Shown: one piece after another, positions 12,394-24,592 of the stretch
How the letters are laid out: each line of letters opens with the position of its first letter
How positions within the stretch are numbered: the first letter of the stretch is position 1
The notes under the pieces: generated by a model
What the model saw: the letters and a program-made list of their open reading frames with translations, nothing else
The model's database searches: none
What the model was told of the DNA's origin: nothing
Program-made: the position numbers and the translations under genes
NCBI GenBank assembly: GCA_038380795.1
Contig: CM076266.1
Span: forward strand, 29,710,145 to 29,774,144
Direction: 5' to 3'
Origin: Pyrocephalus nanus
Taxonomy: Eukaryota; Chordata; Aves; Passeriformes; Tyrannidae
DNA length: 64,000 bases

Positions 12394-12996
12394 GGTACTG
12401 TGCACCTGGGTTGGGGCAAAGCCTGGTATCAGTGTAGGCTAGGGGGTGAACAGATTAAGAGCAGCCCTACTGACAAGGACTTGGGGGTGCTGGTGGATGA
12501 AAGGTTGGACATGACCCAGCAACAAGTGATCAGAAGCTCAGAAAGCCAAACACACCCCAGGGTGCACCGAAAGAAGGTGATCAGCAGGTCGAGGAGGTGA
12601 TGCTCTGCTCTCATGAACCCCAACTGGAGCAGTGTATCCAGCTTTGGGATCATCAGCACAGGAAGGATGTTAACCTGCTGGAGTCAGTCCAGAGGAGGGC
12701 CATGAAGATGATCAGAGGGCTGGAGCACCTCTCCTATTAAGACAGGCTGAGAGAGTTAGGATTATTCAGCCTGAAGAAGAGAAGGTTCTGGGGAGATCTT
12801 AGAGAAGCCTTCCAGTACCTAAAAGGAGCCTACAGGAAAACTGGAGAGGGACTTCTTACAGCAGTGTGTAGTGCTAGGACAAGGGAGAATGGCTATAAAC
12901 CAAAAGAGGGTCAGTTTACATAAGATATAAGGAAGAAGTTTTTTGCAATGAGGGTAGTAAAATGCAGCAACAGGTTGCCCAGAGAGGTTGTGGATG
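12394..12996 (+). mobile_element. CR1 LINE fragment covering the ORF2 3' end
   Basis: This is the longest CR1 in the window. It carries landmark CR1 segments in order: GACTTGGGGGTGCTGGTGG, CTGGAGTCAGTCCAGAGG, GGGCTGGAGCACCTCTCC, and the AACAGGTTGCCCAGAGAGG block. The 5' portion is missing, as usual for CR1. Recognisable sequence stops after TTGTGGATG at 12996, before the 3' UTR and terminal ATTCTATG repeats, so the copy is also truncated or rearranged at its 3' end. Dispersed substitutions and stops indicate an old insertion. Confidence 0.85.
12394..12996 (+). pseudogene. CR1 ORF2 C-terminal remnant (reverse-transcriptase end), broken
   Basis: CR1 ORF2 encodes an endonuclease/reverse transcriptase used for target-primed retrotransposition. 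Only its C-terminal end is preserved here. The first reading frame shows [13 protein letters not shown] and ends at a stop at 12598-12600. The sequence then resumes in a different frame, with LLESVQRRAMKMIRGLEHL from about 12675. That second frame contains in-frame stops at 12738-12740 and 12921-12923, at positions where the family normally has sense codons. It then continues as DIRKKFF and NRLPREVVD to the end of similarity. The frameshift plus multiple stops show it cannot make protein. All catalytic reverse-transcriptase motifs lie upstream of the preserved part and are absent. Confidence 0.8.
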
Positions 12997-15900
12997 ACTT
13001 CTTTGAAGTCACGAGAGACCTTCAGTTGCACAGGGAAGAACTGATGCCCTTGGTTTGAGTTCCTGTCATTTCTGATGAGAAGATCTAACTCCCTTTCCTT
13101 GGAAGAAGTGTTCCCACAAGGCATGGGTCAAGAAAGAAAAAACTTGTAGCTGATGATTTCAAATGTATTCTGTTCAATTATTGTCTTTGACCGTATGGGC
13201 TAGGATCTGACTCCTCATTGTAATATCCTCTGTGGAAGCTGTGAAAATTCAGTCCATTCAAACCCTATGTGCTGCCTGGGGTCACCCTTTTGTGACCCAC
13301 AAAACACAGGTTCCTGCTCTGCTGAGCCGCCGGGGAGATCATGGGGCAGCCAATGCTCAAAAGTCTGCTGCAAGACCTCAGCTACCTCCTGTACTTCCCC
13401 CATCATGGTATGTGGTCTATGGGTGGAAATAAATGTTATTTTCAGAGCGAACTCCCCTCTACCATTTTTCCCACCCGGAAACACCTCCTGCTTACTCTTC
13501 TCACCCTCCCAGAAGATCCTTGGCCACACTGGGAAGCTCCACCAGCAGCAGTTTCCCTGTACTCACAGCTGAGGTTTCCTCCTGAAGCCCCTCAGCTCTG
13601 GATGACCCAAGGAAACCTTTTGCTTGTGATGCTGGAAAAATTCAAACCAACCCAGAGTGTTTTGCGTGATGTGGCTGCTACTGAGAATTGTGCTGTTTCT
13701 TTGCACTTGGAAGAGGTGGTGAGTGACTGATATGGATGCAGTGTGTCTTTGGCACCATTACAGCACTTACTCTTTTGAGTAAAGGATGGATTTTTCAAAA
13801 AATTTGCAAATAAATTGGATAATTTTCCTGAGTTACAAGTGCTTTGGAAAATACATCCTTTGACAAATTTAGCAGAAGTCTTCAGACTTGTGCCTTCTCA
13901 TGAATGCACCAGAGAAAATGTGTAGTGTAGATGTTTCTCCAGCCTTCCGTTAGGGACAAAGTGTTTCATACAGGTTGCATTCATAGGCTCTTGAAAGAAG
14001 GTGAGGTGAGACCTTCACCTGCCACTGAGCACGGAAGCTTTGTCACACTCTGAAAAGGGAAAAGGCAATAATGGTTGTCCCAGAGATTGCCCCATTTCAC
14101 AGGGGATGGAGCTCCCTCCTGGGAGAATGGGAGTCATGAGTAGGCAGAATTCATCCATCCCTTTAGAGAAGAGGAAGGTGGAATAACATGACTGCCCAGA
14201 AATGGAGATATTTCCTGGGGCAGAATGGTCTTAGTGCAACTGAAAACACTGGGAGCTGACACACATTTTAGAAAAGCACAAGGGCTGTGAGGTATAGGGA
14301 GAGGATGTGGGCAGGAGGACGGTGAGGGGCGTGTAAGGGGCGTGAGCTGCAGAGGCAGTGGGGAGGTCCATGGGGCATGCAGAGTTACCTGCTTCTGTCT
14401 AACAAAACCAGCCTAGCTTCTCTGGGTCGCTGCAGGAAAGTTAGAGCTTACATGTGGGCATATGCATGAAAAAACAGAAATGGAAATAGAGCTGGTATTC
14501 TCCAGATTTAAGTAATTATGTTTCTTTTCTGTAAAAGTGTTCTCTTTGCATTTCACGGTCACTGTACCAGTCTATTATTACCTGGGCAAAAGAGGAAACT
14601 TCTAAAACAGATACACATACACTAATGTTAAATGCATCCTTGGATGCATGATTAAACAAATAATACCCAAATTGCACATTCTGCCACCCTCCTCTCTTCA
14701 TCCCTCGCCATTATAATATGTAGAGGTGCAAAGATAGAATAAAATGTAATAAAATTATGAAAGTCACAGAAAGGCACCCCCAAATCCCTGAATTTACCCT
14801 GTGTTGTTAGCATCAAAAAAATAGAAATGGATTAATTAGACTATATTTTGGAAACCACAGTCATCTAGTGTTGGAATAAAATCCTAGTTGAAATGTCATA
14901 GCTGTGTCATTATTTCAGAGTGTCACTAAGGGGCAGGTCTCAGTCATAAGGTTTGTTTCAATCTACCTAATATACAACTCCTTATTCTGAATAAGTTTGA
15001 GATTTTTCTTAAATTCAACCACTGTTTGTGTTTTGGGGATTCACAACTTTTTTTTTTTTGGCAGAATCAAAATGTATCAGTGATGTACTTTTCCTTAGAA
15101 AATATGGCTGCTCTACCTTATCCCCCTTAGCGTCATAGGCTTTTCAGTTTCCCTCTGCAGGAAATAGAAACAAAGAAGCCTAGAAAGAGGGTTGGGGAAT
15201 TAATTAAAAGTACATACAGTATTTTCACACCTTTTAAAGTTTCTCTAGTGTAAATTGTCTCTCACACAGGGGCAGTGGCTGGCTGCGAAGCTGCCCCAAA
15301 ACTCCCGCTCTTCATGCTCTCAGTCATGATTCTCCATTCCTCAGGAAACTGGGGTATGGGTGGACAGACTGGAGAAGTGCTGTGTGGTGGGCATGTGTCC
15401 TCTGTCCTCTCATTTATTGATGCACCTGCAAATGCATCTATATTTGCCTGCATGACCACGTAAATGAAAAAGCCTTGTTACCCTTTCCATCTCCCACTTC
15501 ATCCTTGTCACTGCTGCTGTTGCCTAAGCACAAATAAAGACACCACATGAGAGGAAAATGGGATGAACTGGCTGTCTAAATTTAAAAGGGAACACTAGAC
15601 AGGGAACTAGCCCACCTCTGTTTTTTGTAGTCCCTGCTGTGAAATGGTGTTTTCAGCCTGGTAACACATAGCCCACTGTGTGCAGAGTCCTTGACTCTGC
15701 TTGGCAGGGCTGAGATGTGATACCCATGCTGTTCCTGCTATGATCCATCAGCTCTACAGGGATGTGGTGTTGTGGGGAGCCAGACATAGCCCCATGAGCA
15801 GCCCCACCACTCGGTGCTTTTCTTCCACTGCTGCCTTGCAGGCTGCAACACATCCCACTGCACTGTCCCACCTTATTTCCTTTAAGGTAAGAAGCCACGC

Positions 15901-17608
15901 AGTTTCTTTTGGGTGGTCTTTCCCCTCAGAGCTTGGGGCAGCGAGTCTTGAGGCTGCTACCAGGAAGAGAAGTGGGTGGTGTGGGGCTGGGGCAAGGAGA
16001 CAGGACTCCACATTCCTGCTCTTCTCTTGTTGAAGCTGACCTCCTGAGAAGGCAAAGTGCTGACCACAGATCTTCTCTTCTTCCTCCTCCTCCTCTGCTT
16101 GCTCTCCAACAGTAATGCACATGTGCTTTGTCCATAAATATATTATTTTGTGTTCCTGCCAGCCCAGACTAATAGGGCTAATGTTTCCTGAGGAGCAGCC
16201 CAAAGCTACATTAGCCGCAGATGTTTGATTGATTTAAAACAAAGAGCCTGACCGCCAAACTGCTCCATATGGTTTCTCTTCCTGTCACTTTGCCTGCAGG
16301 GTTATCTCTGAAATGCAATTAAGGTGCTTAAAAGTACATTTTCAGGAAGATGCAGAATTGATGAGGGTGGGTTTGCCGATGGGTGCCTCCAAATTGTTCA
16401 AGCAAGAGCGAGGAAAGTCATGCCCTACCCTTAGCAGCTGCACACATGCTTTTTCCACTTACATGAGGACCTTAGGAGGGCAGGCTAAAAAATGCCCCCA
16501 TTGTAAAGACTTTGCTGTAGATGTACTTTGCCAGTATTCATGTCTCCTGATATTCTGCTCATTTATTATTGAAATCAAACATTTCTCTAATTAGATATTT
16601 ACTTGGGAACTTAAGTGCTGCAGAGGTTTCAGTCAACCCCACCTCTCCCCCTCTCATGCTGCCTGGGCACCCTTTGCTGGTGCAACTCTGTCAAAGACGC
16701 AGTAATGCTGCTGAGGACAACCTGAGCTCTGCCTGGCATTTGCTGTGAGGAGTGTGTCAGTCCTGCCTGACACCACACTTGAGGACACCCACCCAGCCAC
16801 CGGAGACCCAGCATGACAAACCTCACTGCTGAAACCATGCCCTGATCCCCTGTAGGGCTGAGACCCCTGATCCATCCGGCTCCTACCAGGACCACAGCCT
16901 TGTATGCCCAGGAGGGGCTGAAGACAGGAAGAGAAATTTATGGCTTCTTTACTTTTAATCCACAGAGTTTGTAGATTAAAAAAGGGTGCTTCTGTGTGCC
17001 AATCCTCCATCTTCCCCTTAGTTCAGCTGACGCGGGAAAGCAACAGCCAATCACACCACATTTTTTAAGAGTTGAAATGCTTTGGTTTCTGAACACAGAT
17101 CTTTTAAATCCTTTTCCATGAAAATTTTCAAAACAGGTGCCTGATATCTGAAACCTCAATCCATGTCTTGGTGCATAAGGAAAGGAGAATGGGATAAGTC
17201 ACCTGCAGTGACCTGGGAGACAGCTGGGTCCCCACTCTGGACCACAGACAAAAAATATCCATGGATTTGAACAGGCAATCCCAAGCCTTCCCATTTCATA
17301 TTATGGAAAACAGAAATCATTACATTGCAACAGGTCTGAAGATTCATGGCAACAGTACACGCTGTAAATACACGGCAGCACAGGATAATTATCTAGTGCT
17401 CAGCTCTATTCAAACTAGATCTTTGTTAACCTTGTCCTTACCTCTTTCAGAACTAAAATCCTAAGGTAATTCATCATAGAAAGACTTGATAACTTCAAGT
17501 ATAATTGCTAAGTAATTTTCAAGTGCATACAATTACCATGCCCGATTAATCTCATCATGAGTCTTAAAGCCAGGTTGTTAAATGGGCCTTAGATCTAAAT
17601 AAACTCTA
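12997..17608. other. unique noncoding sequence, no gene seen
   Basis: The first 100 bases after the CR1 do not continue the element. ORFs of 60-149 codons overlap one another (for example at 13215-13730 and 15700-16200) and look fortuitous. A T12 run lies at 15048-15059, and a (TCC)n-like pyrimidine tract lies near 16076-16096. No RNA gene or repeat family was recognised. Confidence 0.5.
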
Positions 17609-17611
17609 GTG

Positions 17612-17658
<47 letters not shown>

Positions 17659-17752
17659 CCACACACATATATACATGTATATACACACACATATATACAC
17701 CCATACATATATATGCATATATGTATGTATATATGTATACATATGCGTATCT
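17609..17752. repeat. compound (TA)n/(CA)n/(TG)n microsatellite
   Basis: A short GTGTGT start leads into about 17 AT dinucleotides up to 17655. This is followed by interrupted ACAC, ATAT and TATG blocks to about 17752. Three frames stay open only because the repeat lacks stops, and the resulting Tyr-Ile and His-Thr peptides are artefacts. Alternating AT/CA/TG tracts can form cruciforms or Z-DNA and are usually length-polymorphic. Confidence 0.95.
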
Positions 17753-20700
17753 GTGGGTCTGTTTGTATCGGAGACAAGGAGAGCAGCCCTCAGAAATGCA
17801 TCTTTCTGTGTAACTTGCTTTATTCTCTAATTAGACGTTTGTATAAATATTACCCCAGCTACTGCATAGCCCTTAAATTCACATACGTGATCACCACTAT
17901 CCAGATCTTTGTAACTATTTAAAGTGAAGTTTTTCACAGAAAACTGGTTGTACAAACAACACCATATTGCGCGGTGTTTATTTTCTTTCAAGGGCTTCCA
18001 GAGCAAATGTTCTTCAGCTCCAAACAAGAGGAGTAGCTTGCTTTCTTTTTTTGGCCATGCTGCAAAATCAACCTGAGATCTGAAACCTCAGCTATTTTCT
18101 CCTCTTGGCTTTCATACTCCCCTCAGGGAAGGCAGATACGGATTAGAAGAGTCTACCCAGTCTTCACTACCCTGGAAGATTAAGCAAATGAACTTAGCCA
18201 CTTTCTGATTCATCCCTCCACCCCCTGTCATCAGTAATAAAACAGCAGAAAGGCTTATTCCTTGCTGTGTTGTGGTGTTGATAGATTAAACGAGTGTTCC
18301 ATGTGTGTGGGAAACAGGCAAAGCACTATGGAGGGTTTGGTCCCTTGCAGGGGGTGGTTACAAAACACATTGCTGGGTTTAAGTACCTTCCTGACGGCCT
18401 CAGCAGTGCTGGGTGGGAAGTTCATCAGCAGTAGATTCTATCCCTTCTGTGGACACAGGCTCCACACAGTCAGACTGGCTGTGGTGGCAAACCGAATGTG
18501 TGGGCAGGCTCCTGAGTGGGAGCGCCCACCCGCATCTGCTGTTCCCATGGGGAAAGGTCCTTGACAAGGCCACTGCAGAGCGAGACTCCTAGGGTTAATA
18601 ACACTGCAGCCATTATAAACTGCTGGAGGTTAACATTCAACACACAATTTGTAAATTGAAAGAAGTTTTGCCTGAAAGGTCTTTATTTGGTCACTGGCAC
18701 TATAGTACAGAGATTAAACACCTAAGGCCTGTGGTGCTTGGGGAAGGTGTTAGAATAACATGACGGGTAACTGGAGTCATCCAAGGTGACACAAATTCCC
18801 CCCCAATTTGCCACGGTTATAATCTGAAGACATTTCCTTTGAACTGAAGACCCCTACAGGGACACAAACACTTGACTCAGAAACCTCAAAGCAAAAGAAG
18901 TGGAAGTGCTACTCGCCTGTGGTCTTCAGAACTGAGCACATCCTTTAGGCTTTGAATGCATTTTACAGAAATCATTCTAAAACAACTTTCTAAAATGTAC
19001 AGGGAGCAAGATTCACTGCATGCAATTTGAGGAAACTGTAGAAAAACTTCTAGAAAGAGAAAGATGACATTTTTTTCTCCTGCTCTCTGCAGCTTCACAT
19101 TTACATACAAGTGTGAATCTGCAATTTTCTACCATTTCTCCTTTCTTATGGGAAATATTCTGTAAAGAGAAGTGCCAGGAACACTGCCAGCCAGGCAAAT
19201 GTAGTAGGAGGCGTTATTTGCAACGTGCCTCCCTGACCCCTGTAGACAGCTGTGTCCCCTTGCTTTCCTGCCCTTGTGGGCACTGTGTTTGAGTAGTGCC
19301 TGCCCTCAATGCCTGCTGTGCTGGACATCAGGATCCCCGGTTTCTGGGACTGCCCTGTTGCCTCCTCTTGAATCTGTATCTCCACGAAAGCATTGCTGAA
19401 AACTCTGTGTGAGCAGCTCCTTCCCAATTGGAGGAGTGGATGCAGCCCTGGGACCAGAATGTTGCAAGCAGCAGGAAATGCGGGCATGTTAATGGGAAAT
19501 AACCATGGCACTGAGCCATTGCCCACTTTGGACCCTTCTCTGATTCCTCTCTAAGCTACAGCAAATTCAGCTGGTTCTCAGAGCTAGGCTTTATCTCCCC
19601 TCTGGGAGGTTTCTGGGTCAGCTGTATTAAAATGCATTTATTCTTAAGGGGGTCAGTAATCTGACACAATAGTGATGTATGAGTGAATGGGGAGAATACA
19701 TAAATTTCTAACAATGCAGAAAGAAGAATCCCGGAGTTTTGCTATCTGTAAAAACGGAGCATGGGATCTGTCACTTCATGTCACGACAGCCAAATTAAAC
19801 AAATGCAAGCTGACAGGAAGAAAAGAAACAAAGGACTTCTATCCAATTACTTCCCGAAGAATATTAAATCATGGGGGCACTTGCTTTTGTGTTAGCAAAT
19901 AAGTATTTAAATGGACCCAAAGTTCTTCATATTCTGAAAGTTGGGTTTGTCTGCATAGGAGAAATGGATGCTTTGGATGCTTGTTCCTGAAAGGGAAACA
20001 GAGGACAGACATCACCTTTGCCAGAGGCTGTAGGTTGACATGTGAGAGTCCCATGGCCAGGAACTGTATTTCTACAGCTGTTGAGGTGGGTGGGCAGTGA
20101 AAACACCTGGGCATCTACTTATAGATGCCTCCATCACCGCTGCTGAAACAATGACTTGAGGGTATCACAAAAGCCCTTGAGATGAAGAGACCTCTGCAAG
20201 CAAAAGCTCAAACTTTCTTCTTGTAGCAAGGGGCAAAAGAAAGCCAAATTTAAGCTGTCTGGAAGTCCATCCTGATTAGGAAAGGTGAGCATGGACCTAC
20301 AATTTTTAGATGATCGCAAGATCAGAGTGATCTCTTTGACCAAGATGTGCAAAAGGCGGACTATGCAAAGGTTCCTCATCAGAAAAGCAGTTAAGAAAGA
20401 CAAATCCTGGCAAATCTCCGGTGCTGCGCTCAGGCAAGTGGTCAGAGCAGGCTGCAGCAGGGCTGAAATGCGTCACGGTGAAACGGGAATGTGAGTCAAA
20501 GACACTTTCCCCTGGGTACACACAAGGAAGAGGAAGGTGAAAGTGTCAGGAAACATCACAATACTCACGAGAGAGAGAAACCAGATGCTGAAAGACAGCT
20601 GTGAGCTTTGACGGACCATGACCAGGCACTTTCCCAGGGTGCAGGTAGCTGCCCACTGACACGGCCTGGGGACATTCCTGCATAACCCATGAAGACATCC

Positions 20701-22756
20701 AGCAGGAGGTGGCCCCAATCAGGTTTGCATGGACTGGCCTTGGGAACCCCAGGGTGAAGGTCAGTACTTGGCATCGAGGGGGTCCATGCCAGGACAGGGG
20801 TGCAATCCCAGTGCATAGGGTGCTGAGGAGAGGTGTGTTCCTGAGGGAGCAGGACAGCACTGCCACAGCTTTTGGGCCATTTCCCTCTCCCCCAGCAGTG
20901 AACAAGGGAGGCAAAAATGAGAGCTGCGGAAGGTGAAGCGGGTGGATCAAAGCCCCATGTCCCACCCACCTCTGAGACACCCTGTTTTGCAAGTGGTGCA
21001 GATGTGTTGGTGGGTCCCAGCAAAGGGAGCACTCTGTTGGCCTCTGTAGCTGTGTCTCCTGTGCTGGAAATGGGCAGAAGGCCAAGCAGCAGCTCCAACT
21101 CTTCCTTGGCAGAGCTGGGAGGGCAGCAGCTCCAGCAGCACGGGGACCTGCCTGGTAGAGGACGCTGGGGCAGGACACTTGTGTCAGACCTATGCACAGC
21201 AGCAGCCTTGGCAAAATTCTAGGCCTATTTATAAATTGTTCTGCCATGTTACCTCTTCTGGTGCAAGGCCAGGGGCATCCCTATTTAAGGAGCATGCCAA
21301 GACCCTCGTTGGATCCCGTGCTGGCTTGAGTGGACCCCTATATTTTTGAATATTAAGGCAAGGAGGGAGGAAAAAAAGAGAAGACCAAATTCCTTTGTCG
21401 CATACCCTGCTCTAAATCCAGAGTAATAACATTAAATGTAATGAGCCTCCACACTTCCTTCCCCACTCCCACTTGGGAACAGTCATTTGCTGCTGGCCAA
21501 TTCCTGCAGCAGACAATGCCTTTACCTACCACACTGGCAGAAATCTCCTGGTCAGGAACCACAGAAAGGAACAAAAGCTGCTGCCCTACCCTGCCTTCTC
21601 TACCCCTTCTTCTTCTTTGCCCAGGGAGAAAAGAAACACTGCTCCTCTGCTAAGGCATCTAAAAAGCAAACCTCAATTTTATCTGCACCCAGGCTCTGTG
21701 TGCCTCTCACTGGTGCTGCCAGTCCCAGTTCCCACACTAATACACCACTCTGCACTGCTTTCCTCTCCACCTACCGGAGAGAGGCCCTTACCCAAAGAAA
21801 CACCATTCAGTAGTTCCTTCAGAGCGATGACAGCAGGTTTCCTGCAGGCTGGTGCTGGCTAGCAGCACTCAGCTCTCCTGAGCCACAAATCAGGGAAATG
21901 GGGAAACCAGGGAAAGAGAGGAGACCAGGGAAATAGAGGCTCTGGTTTGGCTAAGAGGAGGTAGTGAAACAGAGGTACAAGAGCAGAGAACAAAACAGCT
22001 GATCTCCCCAAGGCCAGGAGTAAATGAACAGTAAATGTCAGGGAACCCTCAGTTTTCTAGACCCCAGGCAAAGACTTTCCTGCCAGTCCAGGTGCACCCC
22101 TCTGCACCCCACATGGTGAGATGCTGGGCAGCACGAAACTATCTTGCCAGCCTGGCAGGTCTGCTCCAGGTGAGGGCACAGAAGACCAAGTGCAGCAGAT
22201 AGAGATATTAATCCTCCCACTTTTATTTCCCATAGGCCTGATCCCTGCAAGGCTGGTCCTCCACAATCCTCATTGCCCAGGGGGTTTTTGGAGGTGCTCC
22301 TTCTAGCCAGGAAGTCTGTTCTAGGGAGCCGTGAAGCCATATGTAATAACTGCACATTCCTATTATTAATTTGAGCACCTGGAGGAGGTGACAGCAAAGA
22401 CCTTATTGGGGGTGATGAGGAGCTGTATTTAAGCCTGTTGGTGTCACCAGAGGAAGTTTTGGGACCTTGGTGTAAGAGCAAAGCCGCTTTCAGCTTTCCT
22501 CTCTGCTTTCTTTTCCCACGCAAGGAAATATTTTCAGGTAGGTAAATGAATTTTTTTGTGGTCAATCCCACTGTGCATTTAAAGCATCAAGGTTGGGATG
22601 CATCTGTGCTCAGCACAAAGCAAGGAGGAGAAAGAGCAGAAATGTGATTCTGCTCCCCCACGCAACAATGGCAGCATTTTGGGAAGAAAATCCTACAGGA
22701 AAAAAAAAGCCCATGCTCTGCTTTCTTCTGATGGTGCAGGCTCATTCGTGCTGTCT
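17753..22756. other. unique noncoding sequence, no gene seen
   Basis: No family or exon was recognised. A GC-richer part at 20.5-21.25 kb holds the longest ORF of the window, 233 codons on the minus strand at 20546-21247. It is overlapped by a 210-codon ORF in another minus frame and by plus-strand ORFs. It has no domain-like pattern and is treated as chance. Confidence 0.5.
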
Positions 22757-22807
22757 GTAATTGTAATCAAAGTTAATTTAATCCCGGTGTGGAGGTTGCT
22801 GAGCAAC
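22757..22807. promoter_or_regulatory. transcription-factor motif cluster with RFX-like X-box
   Basis: Within 51 bases there is a TCF/LEF-like ATCAAAG (22766-22772), a homeodomain TTAATTTAATCCC including a bicoid-type TAATCC, and GTTGCTGAGCAAC (22795-22807). The last is a perfect inverted repeat of GTTGC with a 3-bp spacer, close to the X-box bound by RFX proteins. X-boxes are known from promoters and enhancers of ciliary genes, and RFX5 acts on MHC class II genes. No transcript start is evident nearby, so an enhancer role is only inferred. Confidence 0.35.
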
Positions 22808-23331
22808 TGAGGACATTTATCCAGAGGAGACAGGGGCTGCAATCACGTCACCTCGAGTAAAGTTGGTAAGGCAGCCACATAACACTGCTAATGCCCAGGG
22901 CAGAGGTCTGTGGGTTAGGGAAAGGCGTCAGTATTCGTGGTATGGAAGCCAAGGGGAAATTGCTAGGGTTATGCCAACACCGTGCTTTCTTCCACAATCC
23001 AGAAGGATTGGATCAGATTTGGAATAAGGCTCCATATGGGCACCACATATGAAAGCACAACTTCCCAGAGGATGAGCAGCAAGTCCTTGCCTATCTTACA
23101 GCCACATGACTGTAAGCAAAAAGGAGGAGCAATGCCAGTGAAAGTGGTCAGTCAAGTCAGTTTGTGTCCCAGGCGGTCTTGTGACGGCTTCTTTCCTCAG
23201 AAATCCCATTCTTTCCCCACTGCCCAAGGAATCTACAAGTCTTCCCTCTTAAAACCGAGAGCCCTGGGCTGTGCCACCAGCACTAGGACTTGGGGCTGAG
23301 CACCTGGCAGCAAGAGCCTGAGGGAGCTGCC
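22808..23331. other. noncoding sequence between motif cluster and CpG patch
   Basis: I see no repeat or gene. Short ORFs are fortuitous. Confidence 0.5.
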
Positions 23332-23523
23332 CGGAGCAGCGGCGGAGCAGCCTCCCCACTGCCGGCGTTGGTGAGGGATGGGAATCTCCAGCACTGCCGA
23401 TGAAGATCCTCTGCGCTTGCTAAGAGCCGACCTTGCTCGGCACCCGCTGTGCCATCATCAGGGCCATTTGCCGGTGATGAGAAGATTTCACGAGGTCGCC
23501 TCGGTGGGCACCTGCTGCTGCCG
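23332..23523. promoter_or_regulatory. CpG-dense patch (candidate small CpG island)
   Basis: By hand count about 15 CpG dinucleotides lie in roughly 192 bases. My rough estimate of observed/expected is near 0.8, far above the surroundings. The patch is followed by a 40-base pyrimidine tract. It is shorter than standard CpG-island definitions require. I could not identify a promoter element or exon. A regulatory role or an unannotated noncoding exon are both possible. Confidence 0.35.
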
Positions 23524-23609
23524 GGGGGCTGGCCTGATTAAGTGCTTCAGCAGGGAAGGAAGGGTCCTGCCATCAGTGCCTCAGCAATCAAGGAGGAATT
23601 TTCCTCTGC

Positions 23610-23650
23610 TTTTTCTTTTTTTTTTTTTTTTCTTTTTCTTTTTTTCTTTC
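23610..23650 (+). repeat. T-rich low-complexity tract
   Basis: Nearly pure T with scattered C. It resembles an extended polypyrimidine tract, but no AG acceptor follows directly and no exon could be supported. Confidence 0.9.
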
Positions 23651-24273
23651 TAATTATTATTTTCTCCAAAAGCAAAGCACTTTCGTGGAATTTAAAGGCC
23701 TGTGGGCGCACCAGCGGCAGGAGGAGGGAGGCAGCCTGCCAGGGAAAGGGATGAAAGGGTGGTGGGGTTCCAAGCACGCCAAGTTCCTCACCACAGCTGC
23801 TTCCTCCTGGCAGACCCCTTCCAGAAGGGCATTTTGTGGGAAAAGTATGTCCAGAGTCCAACTCCTGCTGCACTGGCTGGGTTGTCTCTGAAATAGCAGT
23901 TGCAGGGAAAAACCAGAATTATTTTGCCGTTTTAAACAGATATGTTGGGTTTCTAGCTGAGAGGAGGAACAGCAGCTTGATGACTTAGGGGGCGATCCTG
24001 GCTTTTCAAAACAAGACTTCAGGATTCTCAAGTGACTAAAAAATTGAATGGATGGCGGGAAAAAAAATGAGTGCACTGAGATGTAGCAATGCTGCACATC
24101 AGACCTTGTGAACCAGTGACAACTCAATCCAGCAGAGGCAGGAGAACAGAGCAAGTGAAGCTTAGTTCCAAGCAGATTTCCCAAATACAGGCTTTTCAGA
24201 AACAAAAAAGTCAGGAATTTATTTAGCTTTTCACCTTGTGCTGAAAAGTGTGCTACAGTTTCCACAATTTTGT

Positions 24274-24592
24274 TCTAGAATTGTTTAGGTTGAAAGAGAT
24301 CTTTAAGACCATTGAGTTCAGCTGTTAACCTGACATTGCCAAATCCATCACTAAATCATGTTCCTAAGTGCCACATCTAAACATCTTTTAAATACCTCAG
24401 GGAGGTGACTGAGCCACTTCCCCAGGTAGCTTGTTCCAATGCTTGACAGCCCTTTTGCTGAAGAAATTTTTCCTCATATCCAGTCTAAGCCTCCCTGGTG
24501 CAACTGGAGACAACTTCCTCTTGTCCTATCGTTTGTTACCTGGGAGAAGAGACTGACCCCCACCTCACTACAACCTCCTTTCAGGTATTTGT
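24274..24592 (-). mobile_element. CR1 LINE, 3'-region fragment
   Basis: The plus strand reads as the reverse complement of a CR1 3' region. It contains AGGTTGAAAGAGATCTTTAAG, then a block matching CAGGTAGCTTGTTCCAATGC, then TTTTTCCTCATATCCAG and CTTCCTCTTGTCCTATC, and ends at ACAACCTCCTTTCAGG near 24585. The extreme 3' repeat is decayed to TTCTAGAATTG. The order of blocks places the element on the minus strand. The upstream CR1 body is missing. Confidence 0.85.

Noticed and set aside
17609..17922. Three overlapping ORFs rich in Tyr-Ile and His-Thr
   Set aside because: They are translations of the dinucleotide microsatellite, which lacks stop codons.
20546..21247. Longest ORF in the window, 233 codons on the minus strand
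   Set aside because: It is overlapped by a 210-codon ORF in another minus frame and by plus-strand ORFs. The composition simply reflects GC-rich DNA, and no domain or family resemblance is visible.
22038..22571. 177-codon minus-strand ORF
   Set aside because: No family resemblance and overlapped by ORFs in another minus frame and on the plus strand. Treated as chance.
23610..23650. Polypyrimidine tract of a splice acceptor
   Set aside because: No AG directly follows and no open conserved exon follows.
23657..24265. 202-codon minus-strand ORF
   Set aside because: No recognisable domain, Ser/Cys/Leu-rich, overlapped by other ORFs in other frames and on the opposite strand.
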